Virus record (IMG/VR): IMGVR_UViG_3300028388_002021
Span: 10,792-34,321 of that record
Length of the DNA: 23,530 nucleotides
DNA from: a virus
Direction: 5' to 3' (one strand)
Shown: positions 1-5,617 of the stretch, piece after piece
Layout: the number at the start of each line of letters is the position of its first letter
How positions within the stretch are numbered: position 1 is the stretch's first letter
Notes under the pieces: generated by a model
The model's input: only the letters and a program-made list of their open reading frames with translations
What the model was told of the DNA's origin: nothing
Databases searched by the model: none
Position numbers and translations under genes: made by a program

Positions 1-267
1 GTTCAGGCTGCGCTCGTCAGGCTCGCAGCCAGCCTTCCGCCTTCGTCTCAGCGCCCGCTCGGCGCACAGCACGGCAAACAGTCGCACGGTGCGGACGGGT
101 AAAACATCCTCTTGAAGCACGACCCAGAACCTATCCTCTACCGGTATTCGCAGCGACAGAATCTCAAGCGGAGACATGGCACGCGGTACAAGCTTGCGCA
201 CCCTTTCAGGTGGGTATTTTGTACATAGCTCCCACGATATGATTTCCTCGGCTGTGATCTTTTTCAT
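1..267 (-). CDS. Partial small protein, resembles phage Imm-5-like 'putative immunity protein' family
   Basis: This reading frame starts at ATG 267 and is still open at base 1, so only the first 89 residues are seen. The ATG overlaps the stop of the upstream gene (ATGA), which supports the start and places it in the same minus-strand operon. The protein opens with MKKITAEEII and has PLEILSLRIPVEDRFWVVLQ, then a Cys/Ala/Arg-rich stretch (LFAVLCAERALRRRRK). The IT-x-E-x(n)-C opening followed by DRxWVVL and LFAxxCAExAL resembles a small-protein family common in phage genomes and annotated as putative immunity protein. That family name rests on domain similarity and has no proven role in phages. 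The pentapeptide gene at 4510 opens with a related module (MRITREVL). The family call is tentative; the reading frame itself is solid. Confidence 0.7.
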   Translation of the reverse strand, partial: MKKITAEEIISWELCTKYPPERVRKLVPRAMSPLEILSLRIPVEDRFWVVLQEDVLPVRTVRLFAVLCAERALRRRRKAGCEPDERSLN

Positions 268-521
268 CTGTCAATCCAGTTCTTACCGTGCCTGCGGTAT
301 TGTTCGTCCGTCTGCTGTCTTGATCGTTCTTCTTCCGCGTCTTCTAGCTCGTCGCAGCGGTTGCACGCCTCGACGTAGTCGAGCATCAGACGGCAAGCCT
401 TGGCGGAGATGAATCTGTATTGATTGGTCGCTTCGCACCACGCTTGATTTGCGCCAGCAATCCGACGTAGCGCGTGCATCGAGAAGTATTCACAATCTCC
501 GCATCGTTCGGGCTTTTCCAT
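264..521 (-). CDS. Small cysteine-rich, probably zinc-binding protein
   Basis: An 85-residue protein with no recognised function. The chosen start is ATG 521 because GGAGG lies four bases upstream; an in-frame TTG at 572 would give 17 more residues but has no ribosome site. Near the N terminus it has CGDCEYF, then WCEA, SAKAC and EACNRC, a C-x2-C plus later cysteines pattern like small phage zinc-finger-like proteins. The C terminus is strongly charged (EDAEEERSRQQ), probably helical. It follows the phosphoesterase gene after 47 bp and its stop overlaps the next start by ATGA. The cysteine spacing suggests metal binding; a DNA- or protein-binding accessory role is only a guess. Confidence 0.75.
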   Translation of the reverse strand: MEKPERCGDCEYFSMHALRRIAGANQAWCEATNQYRFISAKACRLMLDYVEACNRCDELEDAEEERSRQQTDEQYRRHGKNWIDR

Positions 522-568
522 GCTTCCCTCCACCACTGATATGCCAAGTCCGCAAGCCTGTGTCAAGG

Positions 569-1408
569 TCAACTGTCGCCAACCGACACGTCGATCAGCA
601 TGCCGCTATTTCTGTTCGTTACCTTGATCAGCGGACAGGCGATTGCCGTGGGCGGATAGCCCTTGCGCTCGCTGTAGGTGGTTCTGCCTTCGTGGTGGGT
701 CCGCATAAAGGTTCCAGTGTTGACGATGTAGACAGGTCGCTCGACGATGTTGTTCTTTATCGACATGGCCGTCTTGCTCTCGACGTGGCAGTGGCATTGG
801 TGGTTGTGCCCGTACAAGCAGAAGTCCCAACCGTCGAAGCTATTCGCCCACCGCTTGGCGGCGGCAAGACCTTTGTTCATCCCGCCCCATGCGCCGTGGT
901 GATACAGGAAGACGAGAGACGTGCGCTTACCCCTGCTGCCGCCGCGCTTGCCGCGAACACGGATGCCCAGGCGTAGGAATCCAGAGTACCCGCCCCATGC
1001 GATGTATCCCTGTCGCCTGCGAAGCTCTGCGAGGATTCGCTCGCCAGGGTTGGTTCCGATGGTCCGCACAAGCTTTTCCTCGTGGTTGCCTGTGGCCCAA
1101 AGAGCCCATGGGAATCCACCGTAAAAGTCGGCAGCCTGTTGCACGAACTCGTCCAGGTAGTTGTCTCCGCCAATCATGCCACGCCTTGCGCCGCCACCTG
1201 TGAATCTTTTGTCTCCAGGGAATACGCAGTCCGTCGCATCTCCGAGGTTGAAAAACACCGGGTTCTGCAGCGCAGCACGCTTTTTCATGTGCGCCTGGAT
1301 GGCGTTCTCGTCGCACGTAGATGACCCAAAGTGCACGTCAGAGTAAGGCGAGATGTTGATCTCTTCTCCCCACTTGGGCATGTCTATTTCGATGACGTTC
1401 GATTCCAC
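569..1408 (-). CDS. Calcineurin-like metallophosphoesterase
   Basis: A 279-residue enzyme of the metallophosphoesterase superfamily, which hydrolyses phosphoester bonds with two bound metal ions. The ordered motifs are visible: SDVHFG (D24, H26), LGDATD (D57), GNHE (N108, H109), a histidine pair at 170-171 (YHHG) and YGHNH (H201, H203). Start GTG 1408 is chosen because AGGAGG sits about seven bases upstream and the motifs begin soon after; a longer in-frame extension to 1552 overlaps the upstream lipoprotein gene and looks like random sequence. The 62-100 region contains a glycine- and arginine-rich insert (GGGARRGMIGG). Phage members may act as nucleases or phosphatases in DNA metabolism; the substrate cannot be told here. 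It lies in the minus-strand operon, 17 bp after the lipoprotein gene. Confidence 0.9.
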   Translation of the reverse strand: MESNVIEIDMPKWGEEINISPYSDVHFGSSTCDENAIQAHMKKRAALQNPVFFNLGDATDCVFPGDKRFTGGGARRGMIGGDNYLDEFVQQAADFYGGFPWALWATGNHEEKLVRTIGTNPGERILAELRRRQGYIAWGGYSGFLRLGIRVRGKRGGSRGKRTSLVFLYHHGAWGGMNKGLAAAKRWANSFDGWDFCLYGHNHQCHCHVESKTAMSIKNNIVERPVYIVNTGTFMRTHHEGRTTYSERKGYPPTAIACPLIKVTNRNSGMLIDVSVGDS

Positions 1409-1425
1409 GGCAACACCTCCTGCGG

Positions 1426-1794
1426 TTAGATGAGCAGCACAAACAGTACAGCAAGCACCGCTCCAATACCGACTCCCCCTGCCCCGAATCTCCACTTCAA
1501 GACTTTCTCGTGCGCAAGCTCTGCCGACAGCTTGGCCACCTTGCCGGCGCACTCTTGCATGTCAACGTCAGCAGTGGCTCTGCACTTGTCCCACGCTGCT
1601 TGCATGAGTTGCGCAGTCTCCGCAAGGTCAACGCATACGAGCGCTGCGTCACAGATGCCCTTGTCGTGTTCTAGTTCGCAGCGCTCTACCAGGGGCACAC
1701 ACCGCTCGAAGTCTATTTCCGCCGCCTTGGTCTGTGACGACTTGCTCCCAGCGCACGAGGTAAGCACCATAAGTACGTATATCAGCGACCTCAC
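1426..1794 (-). CDS. Lipoprotein with C-terminal membrane segment, candidate u-spanin
   Basis: A 122-residue protein starting at GTG 1794, which overlaps the methyltransferase stop (GTGA) and has AGGAGGT upstream. Residues 1-13 are hydrophobic and end in LTSC, a good lipobox with C14 as the lipidated cysteine. The middle part is charged and helical with cysteines at 32, 39, 48, 54, 71 and 82. Residues 103-122 are a hydrophobic C-terminal segment that ends the protein. An N-terminal outer-membrane lipid anchor plus a C-terminal inner-membrane helix is the topology of unimolecular spanins such as T1 gp11, which fuse inner and outer membranes at the last step of lysis. The lysis genes in the same operon fit this. 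The family is not proven: known u-spanins have fewer cysteines, and a plain lipoprotein remains possible. Confidence 0.8.
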   Translation of the reverse strand: MRSLIYVLMVLTSCAGSKSSQTKAAEIDFERCVPLVERCELEHDKGICDAALVCVDLAETAQLMQAAWDKCRATADVDMQECAGKVAKLSAELAHEKVLKWRFGAGGVGIGAVLAVLFVLLI

Positions 1795-2462
1795 AACAGC
1801 ACCTCCTGGGTAAGACGTTTCGCCGCTATCTCGCAATACTTTTCTTCGATTTCGATGCCGATTGCTTTGCGGCCAAGGTCCTTGGCGGCGCGGAGAGTTG
1901 TTCCGGATCCGGCGAACGGGTCGAGGATCAACTGACCCGGTTTTGTGAAGTCCTGAATGAGCGCGCGCATAAGCGCCTCAGGTTTTTCTGTCGGGTGGTT
2001 TTCGTTTTTTTGATTGGTCTGGATTTCCCAGAAAGCATGCCTGCCGCCGCCGTTCCATCTCTTCTTTCCCGGCCTGTGCATGATGGCGATCCCCTCTCCA
2101 GGTTGACCGGGCCGGTCGCCTGTGAATTGAGGCGCGCCGTTCGGCTTGCGCCAAAAGCCAGCCCGTACCCATGCATACATGGCCTGGACCTTGTACTCTC
2201 CGAGCATTTCTAGCGAGCAAAAGCAAATCACCCACCCGGCTGAGATCCTCAAAAGCTCGTCGACATAATCGGCCGGGTCGATTGGGTCGAAGCCCATCTC
2301 GATTGGGCGGTCGCAGCGACCGCACGTACGCGCGCCCCTGTGTGTTTTCTCGTCATAGGGCGGATCGCAAATCACATGATCCACCGGACCCAGCCCCGGC
2401 AACACATCCCGGCAGTCCCCGTGGTAGATCGTGATCCCCTTGTGGTCGTAGTAGGGTTTCAT
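1791..2462 (-). CDS. DNA (cytosine-N4 or adenine-N6) methyltransferase, beta class
   Basis: A 223-residue SAM-dependent DNA methyltransferase. The catalytic motif IV, DPPY, is at residues 33-36 after an N-terminal YHGDCRDVL, and HPTEKP plus the SAM-binding motif I, DPFAGSGTT, come near the C terminus (about 158-190). Catalytic motif before SAM motif defines the beta group. DPPY is used by both N6-adenine and N4-cytosine enzymes, so the modified base cannot be assigned. A CGRC element follows the catalytic motif and may bind zinc. No restriction endonuclease lies next to it, so it is an orphan; such enzymes usually protect phage DNA from host restriction or mark it for regulation. ATGA overlap with the gene before and GTGA with the gene after show operon membership. 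Confidence 0.93.
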   Translation of the reverse strand: MKPYYDHKGITIYHGDCRDVLPGLGPVDHVICDPPYDEKTHRGARTCGRCDRPIEMGFDPIDPADYVDELLRISAGWVICFCSLEMLGEYKVQAMYAWVRAGFWRKPNGAPQFTGDRPGQPGEGIAIMHRPGKKRWNGGGRHAFWEIQTNQKNENHPTEKPEALMRALIQDFTKPGQLILDPFAGSGTTLRAAKDLGRKAIGIEIEEKYCEIAAKRLTQEVLL

Positions 2463-2746
2463 TCTTCAGACGCCTCAATGCCGGACACGCACATCAGCCG
2501 ACGGCCATCTGATGCCGTGAAGATGCACGCCTCTCCAGACTCATGCTCTTGGCAACCGTCAGGCACAACCGCAAGCGTGGCGTCTTCCTCGTCCGCCCAC
2601 ACACAAAACGATGTATCCGGCACGTCGTCAATCGCGCACTCCCTGTCCGTCAGAAGCAAGCATGTGATGTACCCGGCGAAGAAAGCACTGCCGAGAAAAA
2701 ACACCGCTGCCGTGATGATCATGATAACCGTTAGTCTGTCATCCAT
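2459..2746 (-). CDS. Small membrane-anchored four-cysteine protein, paralogue of the 10240 gene
   Basis: A 95-residue protein with one membrane helix (about residues 7-32) and a short, probably periplasmic, domain with cysteines at 48, 65, 74 and 86. The domain ends with TASDGRRLMCVSG. The gene at 10240-10557 on the other strand has the same order: membrane segment, then cysteines spaced 18, 9 and 12 apart (17, 9 and 12 here), and an identical TASDGRR. The two are clearly related within this phage. The cysteines could form two disulphides outside the cytoplasm. No function is recognised. The start at ATG 2746 overlaps the previous gene by 8 bp and has GAGAGG upstream; the stop overlaps the methyltransferase start by ATGA. 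Confidence 0.85.
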   Translation of the reverse strand: MDDRLTVIMIITAAVFFLGSAFFAGYITCLLLTDRECAIDDVPDTSFCVWADEEDATLAVVPDGCQEHESGEACIFTASDGRRLMCVSGIEASEE

Positions 2747-2954
2747 TACTGCCCCTCTCTTTCAGCATTGCGTCGGCTGTTTCGTATGCATGCTTAGCAA
2801 GCGCATCATGGTTTAGGAATTTCGACGCCGCGCCTTGCGCTGCCATCCCGGCAAACCAATCGCGGAGGGTCATGCCGTCTGCTTTGTGGATCATTCCACC
2901 GAATGAGTTCTTGATGATCGGAAACGCAGGGCCACCTGTTTCTTTTTCACTCAT
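2739..2954 (-). CDS. Conserved small phage protein of unknown function
   Basis: A 71-residue protein of a type often seen in phage genomes. It has a glycine/proline N-terminal stretch (TGGPAFPI), then GMTLRDWFAGMAAQG, then a C-terminal helix with AYETADAMLKERG. I recall this GGPAFP...GMTLRDYFAG...AYxxADAML pattern as a recurrent phage hypothetical family with no assigned role. ATG 2954 is preferred over GTG 2957 because GGAG sits five bases upstream; the ATG shares a base with the preceding stop (TGATG). It lies among lysis-associated small genes, but similar proteins also occur near replication genes elsewhere, so position says little. Confidence 0.85.
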   Translation of the reverse strand: MSEKETGGPAFPIIKNSFGGMIHKADGMTLRDWFAGMAAQGAASKFLNHDALAKHAYETADAMLKERGSNG

Positions 2955-3334
2955 CACTTCTCCAAGCTACCCAGGGTTGGCACTGGGTATGAACACACAA
3001 CACCCCCATTTGTTCGCCCGGTGAACGTAATGCCGGTTCCGTCAAGCACTTCACAAGCCAAATCGCGGCTCCATATGTGCGTAACAAAGTTTTCTCCGTC
3101 CGTGCCTGTCCCGATAGCCCACCCAGATGCTCCGCTGACGCACACAAGCTGCTTACCGTCTGGTAGCTTGACAGGATCTAGTGTCACGTTGCTGCACGGC
3201 TGCGACCGGCCGGCGGCGGTGCACTCGCATGTGCACTCCGATGCCACACCGCCAGCAAAAAAGCAAGCTACTGCCACAGACACCACACAAGAAAGTGCCG
3301 ACACACCTACCGCAAAAAAACACAGCACCCTCAT
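2954..3334 (-). CDS. Secreted or membrane-anchored cysteine-rich protein
   Basis: A 126-residue protein with a long hydrophobic N terminus (about residues 3-31, containing cysteines at 5, 16 and 24) followed by a cysteine cluster (ECTCEC) and a globular tail with KQLVCVSG around residue 65. No clean lipobox is present, so I call it exported or anchored rather than a lipoprotein. The DGKQLVCVSG piece resembles DGRRLMCVSG in the neighbouring 2459-2746 protein, which hints at a common origin, though only over about ten residues. GGGAGG lies upstream of ATG 3334 and the start overlaps the preceding stop as ATGA. Being directly after a spanin-like gene, it could take part in envelope disruption; this is inference. 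Confidence 0.75.
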   Translation of the reverse strand: MRVLCFFAVGVSALSCVVSVAVACFFAGGVASECTCECTAAGRSQPCSNVTLDPVKLPDGKQLVCVSGASGWAIGTGTDGENFVTHIWSRDLACEVLDGTGITFTGRTNGGVVCSYPVPTLGSLEK

Positions 3335-3600
3335 TGGTTCCTCCCGGCTGCGATTCTATCCCGCAGCTTGTCCGCTTCTGATTTGATTTCATCGACTCGG
3401 TTGTCGTACTCGGTTTTGATTTCCTCGCGCCTGTCCTCTGCCTGCTCCGGCGTGATAGACGCGGGCGGTGGTGTGGTCGAATCGCTCGATCTGTTGAGGA
3501 GGACTTTTGCGATCCAGACCACAGCCACCGCCGCAATAGACACGACCCACACAGCGGGCCGCCGGACCCATGCATAGATCCGCTTGAGGACTTGCTTCAC
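3331..3600 (-). CDS. i-spanin-like (Rz-like) membrane and coiled-coil protein
   Basis: An 89-residue protein that begins with a positively charged segment, has one membrane helix at about residues 14-35, a Pro/Ser/Thr-rich hinge (TTPPPAS) and a highly charged helical tail (about residues 50-85) with coiled-coil character. This is the plan of inner-membrane spanins of the Rz kind, whose periplasmic coiled coil contacts an outer-membrane partner. Start GTG 3600 overlaps the holin stop as GTGA; an in-frame extension to 3759 lies entirely over the holin in another frame and is rejected. Position right after holin and amidase supports a lysis role. No family signature was verified, so a generic small membrane protein is the alternative. 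Confidence 0.75.
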   Translation of the reverse strand: MKQVLKRIYAWVRRPAVWVVSIAAVAVVWIAKVLLNRSSDSTTPPPASITPEQAEDRREEIKTEYDNRVDEIKSEADKLRDRIAAGRNQ

Positions 3601-3791
3601 TTCTCGACCGCCTTGTCTGTGACGGTCCGCAGGTAGACACCAGCCGCGCCGACAGCCGCGAGAATCACAGCCTGCCACCCGGCACCACCGGCAACCGCGG
3701 CACATGCGGCACTGACCACGGCCGACACACCCAGCCATATGGTCTTGGATTGATACCACTTTTTCACTTGTTTTTCAGTTGTTCGTTCCAT
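3597..3791 (-). CDS. Holin-like small membrane protein
   Basis: A 64-residue protein with a basic N terminus (KQVKKWYQSKT), two closely spaced hydrophobic segments (about 17-36 and 38-54, rich in Ala, Gly and Val) and a short charged tail ending in DKAVEK. Size, topology and place between the amidase and the spanin-like gene fit a class II type holin, which forms inner-membrane holes that let the endolysin out. GGGAG sits eight bases before ATG 3791, inside the end of the amidase gene, giving a 28-bp overlap that should couple the two. Holins share little sequence, so this rests on topology and context. Confidence 0.8.
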   Translation of the reverse strand: MERTTEKQVKKWYQSKTIWLGVSAVVSAACAAVAGGAGWQAVILAAVGAAGVYLRTVTDKAVEK

Positions 3792-4258
3792 TCTGCAATC
3801 TCCCGAATAAAATTAGTTAGCGTGATTTCGCCGGCAAGGTAGTGCCGCATCGACTTGCCCGAGATGTTTGGGCAGGTCTTCCGGCCGTCAAGCTCGTAGT
3901 GACCGACCACCTGGTTGACATCGACGCCGAACTCCTGCTGCCACGAGCGCACCAGCTTTCGAAGCACCCAAAGCTGGTTGATTGTGTACTCGCCTCGACC
4001 GATTAGGCAGACGCCAAGCGACCGCTGGTTGTACCCAAGGCAGTGCGCCCCGTTTGTCCATGGCCGCCGCCCTGGCTGTATCTGCCCGTCAAAGTGCGCG
4101 TAGTAGTGCCGCGAGTCCCACGGGTATCCGTTGGTTATCACAGCGTGGTAACCGATGCCGCTGAATCCACGGGCCTCGTGCCACTGTCTGATAAGCTCTG
4201 CGTCGCCATACGGGCTGTCTGAGCAGTGGACGACAATGCAATCTGGTTTGTTTGCCAT
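3764..4258 (-). CDS. N-acetylmuramoyl-L-alanine amidase endolysin (T7 lysozyme-like, Amidase_2/PGRP fold)
   Basis: A 164-residue endolysin that cleaves the bond between N-acetylmuramic acid and L-alanine in peptidoglycan. The zinc ligands of the Amidase_2 fold are visible: H11 in VVHCSDS, H120 in VVGHYELD and C129 in KTCPN, with K127 near the T7 lysozyme catalytic lysine and a Tyr-His pair at GYHAV (38-39). GAHCLGYNQRSLGVCLIG is typical of T7-like amidases. There is no signal peptide or cell-wall-binding domain, so release needs the neighbouring holin. It is the first gene of the minus-strand operon. No ribosome site precedes ATG 4258, and the predicted promoter would start the transcript at or near the ATG, so the message may be leaderless. 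Confidence 0.94.
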   Translation of the reverse strand: MANKPDCIVVHCSDSPYGDAELIRQWHEARGFSGIGYHAVITNGYPWDSRHYYAHFDGQIQPGRRPWTNGAHCLGYNQRSLGVCLIGRGEYTINQLWVLRKLVRSWQQEFGVDVNQVVGHYELDGRKTCPNISGKSMRHYLAGEITLTNFIREIAEWNEQLKNK

Positions 4259-4264
4259 GGTGGT

Positions 4265-4293
4265 ATCATGCCATATTTGATCACCTTTGGCAA
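4265..4293 (-). promoter_or_regulatory. Predicted leftward promoter for the lysis operon
   Basis: TTGCCA (4293-4288), 17 bp, then CATGAT (4270-4265), preceded by TGG as an extended -10. The -35 matches 5 of 6 and the -10 matches 4 of 6 consensus bases. Counting seven bases from the -10 puts the start on the A of ATG 4258, so the amidase message would be leaderless. It lies back to back with the rightward promoter at 4304. Confidence 0.45.
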
Positions 4294-4303
4294 TAGTTTT
4301 TTC

Positions 4304-4332
4304 TTGACTTTCAGATTCGCACGGTGTACATT
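4304..4332 (+). promoter_or_regulatory. Predicted rightward promoter P1 for the recombination operon
   Basis: TTGACT (4304-4309), a 17-bp spacer, TACATT (4327-4332). It fits a sigma70-type promoter (5 of 6 and 4 of 6). The expected first base is G4339, which is the first base of arm A1 of the structured leader downstream. The divergent lysis promoter begins 10 bp to the left. Confidence 0.65.
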
Positions 4333-4336
4333 GGTA

Positions 4337-4428
4337 TTGTCACGCGCTGAACACCAAATTGATACACTACCGCCGGTGCCTTGCAATCACCTCCATGCAG
4401 GCGCGTGACAAGCCGGCGGTAGTTTTTT
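4337..4428 (+). promoter_or_regulatory. Leader RNA with intrinsic terminator and competing or pseudoknot pairing (leader 1)
   Basis: Arm B1 at 4367-4376 (CTACCGCCGG) pairs perfectly with B2 at 4413-4422 and is followed by six T, an intrinsic terminator with a 36-nt loop. Arm A1 at 4337-4347 (TTGTCACGCGC) is the perfect complement of A2 at 4401-4411, which lies in that loop. A1:A2 and B1:B2 cross, so they either form a pseudoknot or exclude one another. The loop also holds a small internal pairing of GCCTTGCA with TGCAGGC. Leader 2 at 6668 has the same plan. From 4429 to 4509 I see only a purine-rich stretch ending in the ribosome site AAGGAGG. Confidence 0.75.
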
Positions 4429-4509
4429 GTTCTTTGCGATGCTGGGCGAGATAGGTTGCAGTTAGGACGGTAGGGCGAAAGGGCTTGGCAAGGGACGCAA
4501 GGAGGGCGA

Positions 4510-4861
4510 GTGAGAATCACCAGAGAAGTCCTCGAATACAGCGGGGCGTGCAAGGGCGAACGCCAGCGATTCTGCAGGCTATGGCCAGACGGGCTGGAGC
4601 TGACGAAAGAGAACATCACATTAGTGAGGGAAAATGGATTCCAGATTTGGCTGCCTGGTGCCCACCTGCGCGGTGTCAACCTGCGCGGCCTACCTGCCTG
4701 GTGCCGACCTGCGAGATGCCTACCTGGGCGGTGCTAACCTGCGCGGTACCCACCTGACCGGTGCCGACCTGACCGGTGCCAACCTGTATGGTGCCTACCT
4801 GAGCGGTGCCGACATGGGCGACTGGGGGCGTGGACCGGACGGGTATGCGAGGGAAAGATGA
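4510..4861 (+). pseudogene. Pentapeptide-repeat protein gene split by a frameshift
   Basis: Starting at GTG 4510 (AAGGAGG four bases upstream), the first frame encodes MRITREVLEY, a cysteine, RLWPDGLELTKEN and then two pentapeptide units (GAHL, GVNL) before running into non-repeat sequence and a stop at 4735-4737. From about 4697 a second frame carries nine more A(D/N/Y)Lxx units and ends at 4861, where its stop overlaps the exonuclease start as ATGA. At the junction a GG-CC replaces the expected GG-TG-CC, so two bases appear to be missing. Pentapeptide repeats form a right-handed beta helix; some mimic DNA and bind gyrase. ATG 4634 with GAGGG just upstream could start a shorter product in the second frame. 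No slippery heptamer is evident, so I treat it as a broken gene, or a sequence error in repetitive DNA. Confidence 0.75.
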
Positions 4862-5496
4862 CTGAACACATTGCAGACATGGTGCTGGACATTGAGACTG
4901 TAGCAGAACCGACGAGCGCGGTCGTGCTTGAGATGGTCAAGCAGATCAAGCCGCCCGCTAACTACAAAGACGAGGCCAAGATCGAGGCGCATCGGGAAAA
5001 GAAAAAGCAGGAGATCATCAGCAAGGCCGCGCTCCGCGCCAGCACGGGGCGTATCGTTGCGGTGCAAATCGGCCTGCGCACAGATGCCGAATGGGACTTC
5101 GCGGTCTTTGTCGACAAAATCGGAGACGAGGGCGCGCTGTTGAAAAACGTATGCGATTCTCTCAACGAGTGCGGCTGTCCCATCGCGCGCCTCGGCACCT
5201 TCAACGGCAAGCACTTTGACGTTCCGTTCTTGACCGCGCGCTCAATGCACCACGGGCTCAACCTACACCTGGGCTTGCCGCAGGAGTACGGCAGGCACAT
5301 CGACTTGCGCGACGTGCTTGGAAAGCAGGGCAGTCTCGACGAGTGGTGCCAGGCCATCTTGGGCGAGGGCAAAAACGGAAGCGGTGGGGACGTTGCCGAA
5401 CTGGTAGCGGCCGGTGCATGGGACGAACTTCACGAGTACGGCATGCAGGACATCAAGCTGACGGCGGCTCTCTTTGACCGCTACCTCGGGAGGTAA
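4858..5496 (+). CDS. DEDDy-type 3'-5' exonuclease (DnaQ/PolB-exonuclease-like)
   Basis: A 212-residue nuclease of the ribonuclease H-like exonuclease fold. Exo I is DIET (D11, E13), Exo II is TFNGKHFDVPFL (N116, D121) and Exo III is YGMQD (Y194, D198), making it a DEDDy enzyme that uses two metal ions to remove nucleotides from a 3' end. FNGKxFDxPFL resembles the stand-alone exonucleases related to the proofreading domain of family B polymerases. No polymerase domain is fused. The middle (about residues 37-53) is a lysine/glutamate-rich helix. It overlaps the pentapeptide gene by ATGA and lies two genes before the RecT-like protein, so it may process DNA ends for annealing, though RecT partners are more often 5'-3' nucleases. 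Proofreading or RNA turnover are alternatives. Confidence 0.88.
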   Translation: MTEHIADMVLDIETVAEPTSAVVLEMVKQIKPPANYKDEAKIEAHREKKKQEIISKAALRASTGRIVAVQIGLRTDAEWDFAVFVDKIGDEGALLKNVCDSLNECGCPIARLGTFNGKHFDVPFLTARSMHHGLNLHLGLPQEYGRHIDLRDVLGKQGSLDEWCQAILGEGKNGSGGDVAELVAAGAWDELHEYGMQDIKLTAALFDRYLGR

Positions 5497-5497
5497 G

Positions 5498-5617
5498 ATG
5501 TACAAGCGGCCAAAAATCAGATCGCACAAAATGGAAGCATACAAACCGCTAGCGCCGTGGATCGGGCTTGATGCGTACAAGTTCGCACTCGCGGAATTCT
5601 ACGGGGTGATCCAATGA
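5498..5617 (+). CDS. 39-residue protein of unknown function
   Basis: A short gene with good translation signals: GGGAGG four bases before ATG 5498, and a stop that overlaps the RecT-like start as ATGA. It starts one base after the exonuclease stop. The product is basic at the N terminus (MYKRPKIRSHK) and contains the aromatic-rich LDAYKFALAEFYG. It has no membrane segment or known motif. The coupling suggests it is translated together with the exonuclease and annealing protein; a small helper for either is a guess. Confidence 0.7.
   Translation: MYKRPKIRSHKMEAYKPLAPWIGLDAYKFALAEFYGVIQ

Noticed and set aside
449-976. A 175-codon plus-strand frame at the left
   Set aside because: It is antisense to the phosphoesterase, whose catalytic motifs are clear. 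No motif or start signal was seen.
3601-3759. Upstream in-frame extension of the spanin-like gene
   Set aside because: It lies over the holin gene in another frame and is rich in Cys, Arg and Gly like a shadow translation; GTG 3600 overlaps the holin stop, as expected for coupling.
4680-4700. Programmed frameshift in the pentapeptide gene
   Set aside because: No slippery heptamer or downstream structure was seen at the junction; loss of two bases in a near-repeat explains it better.
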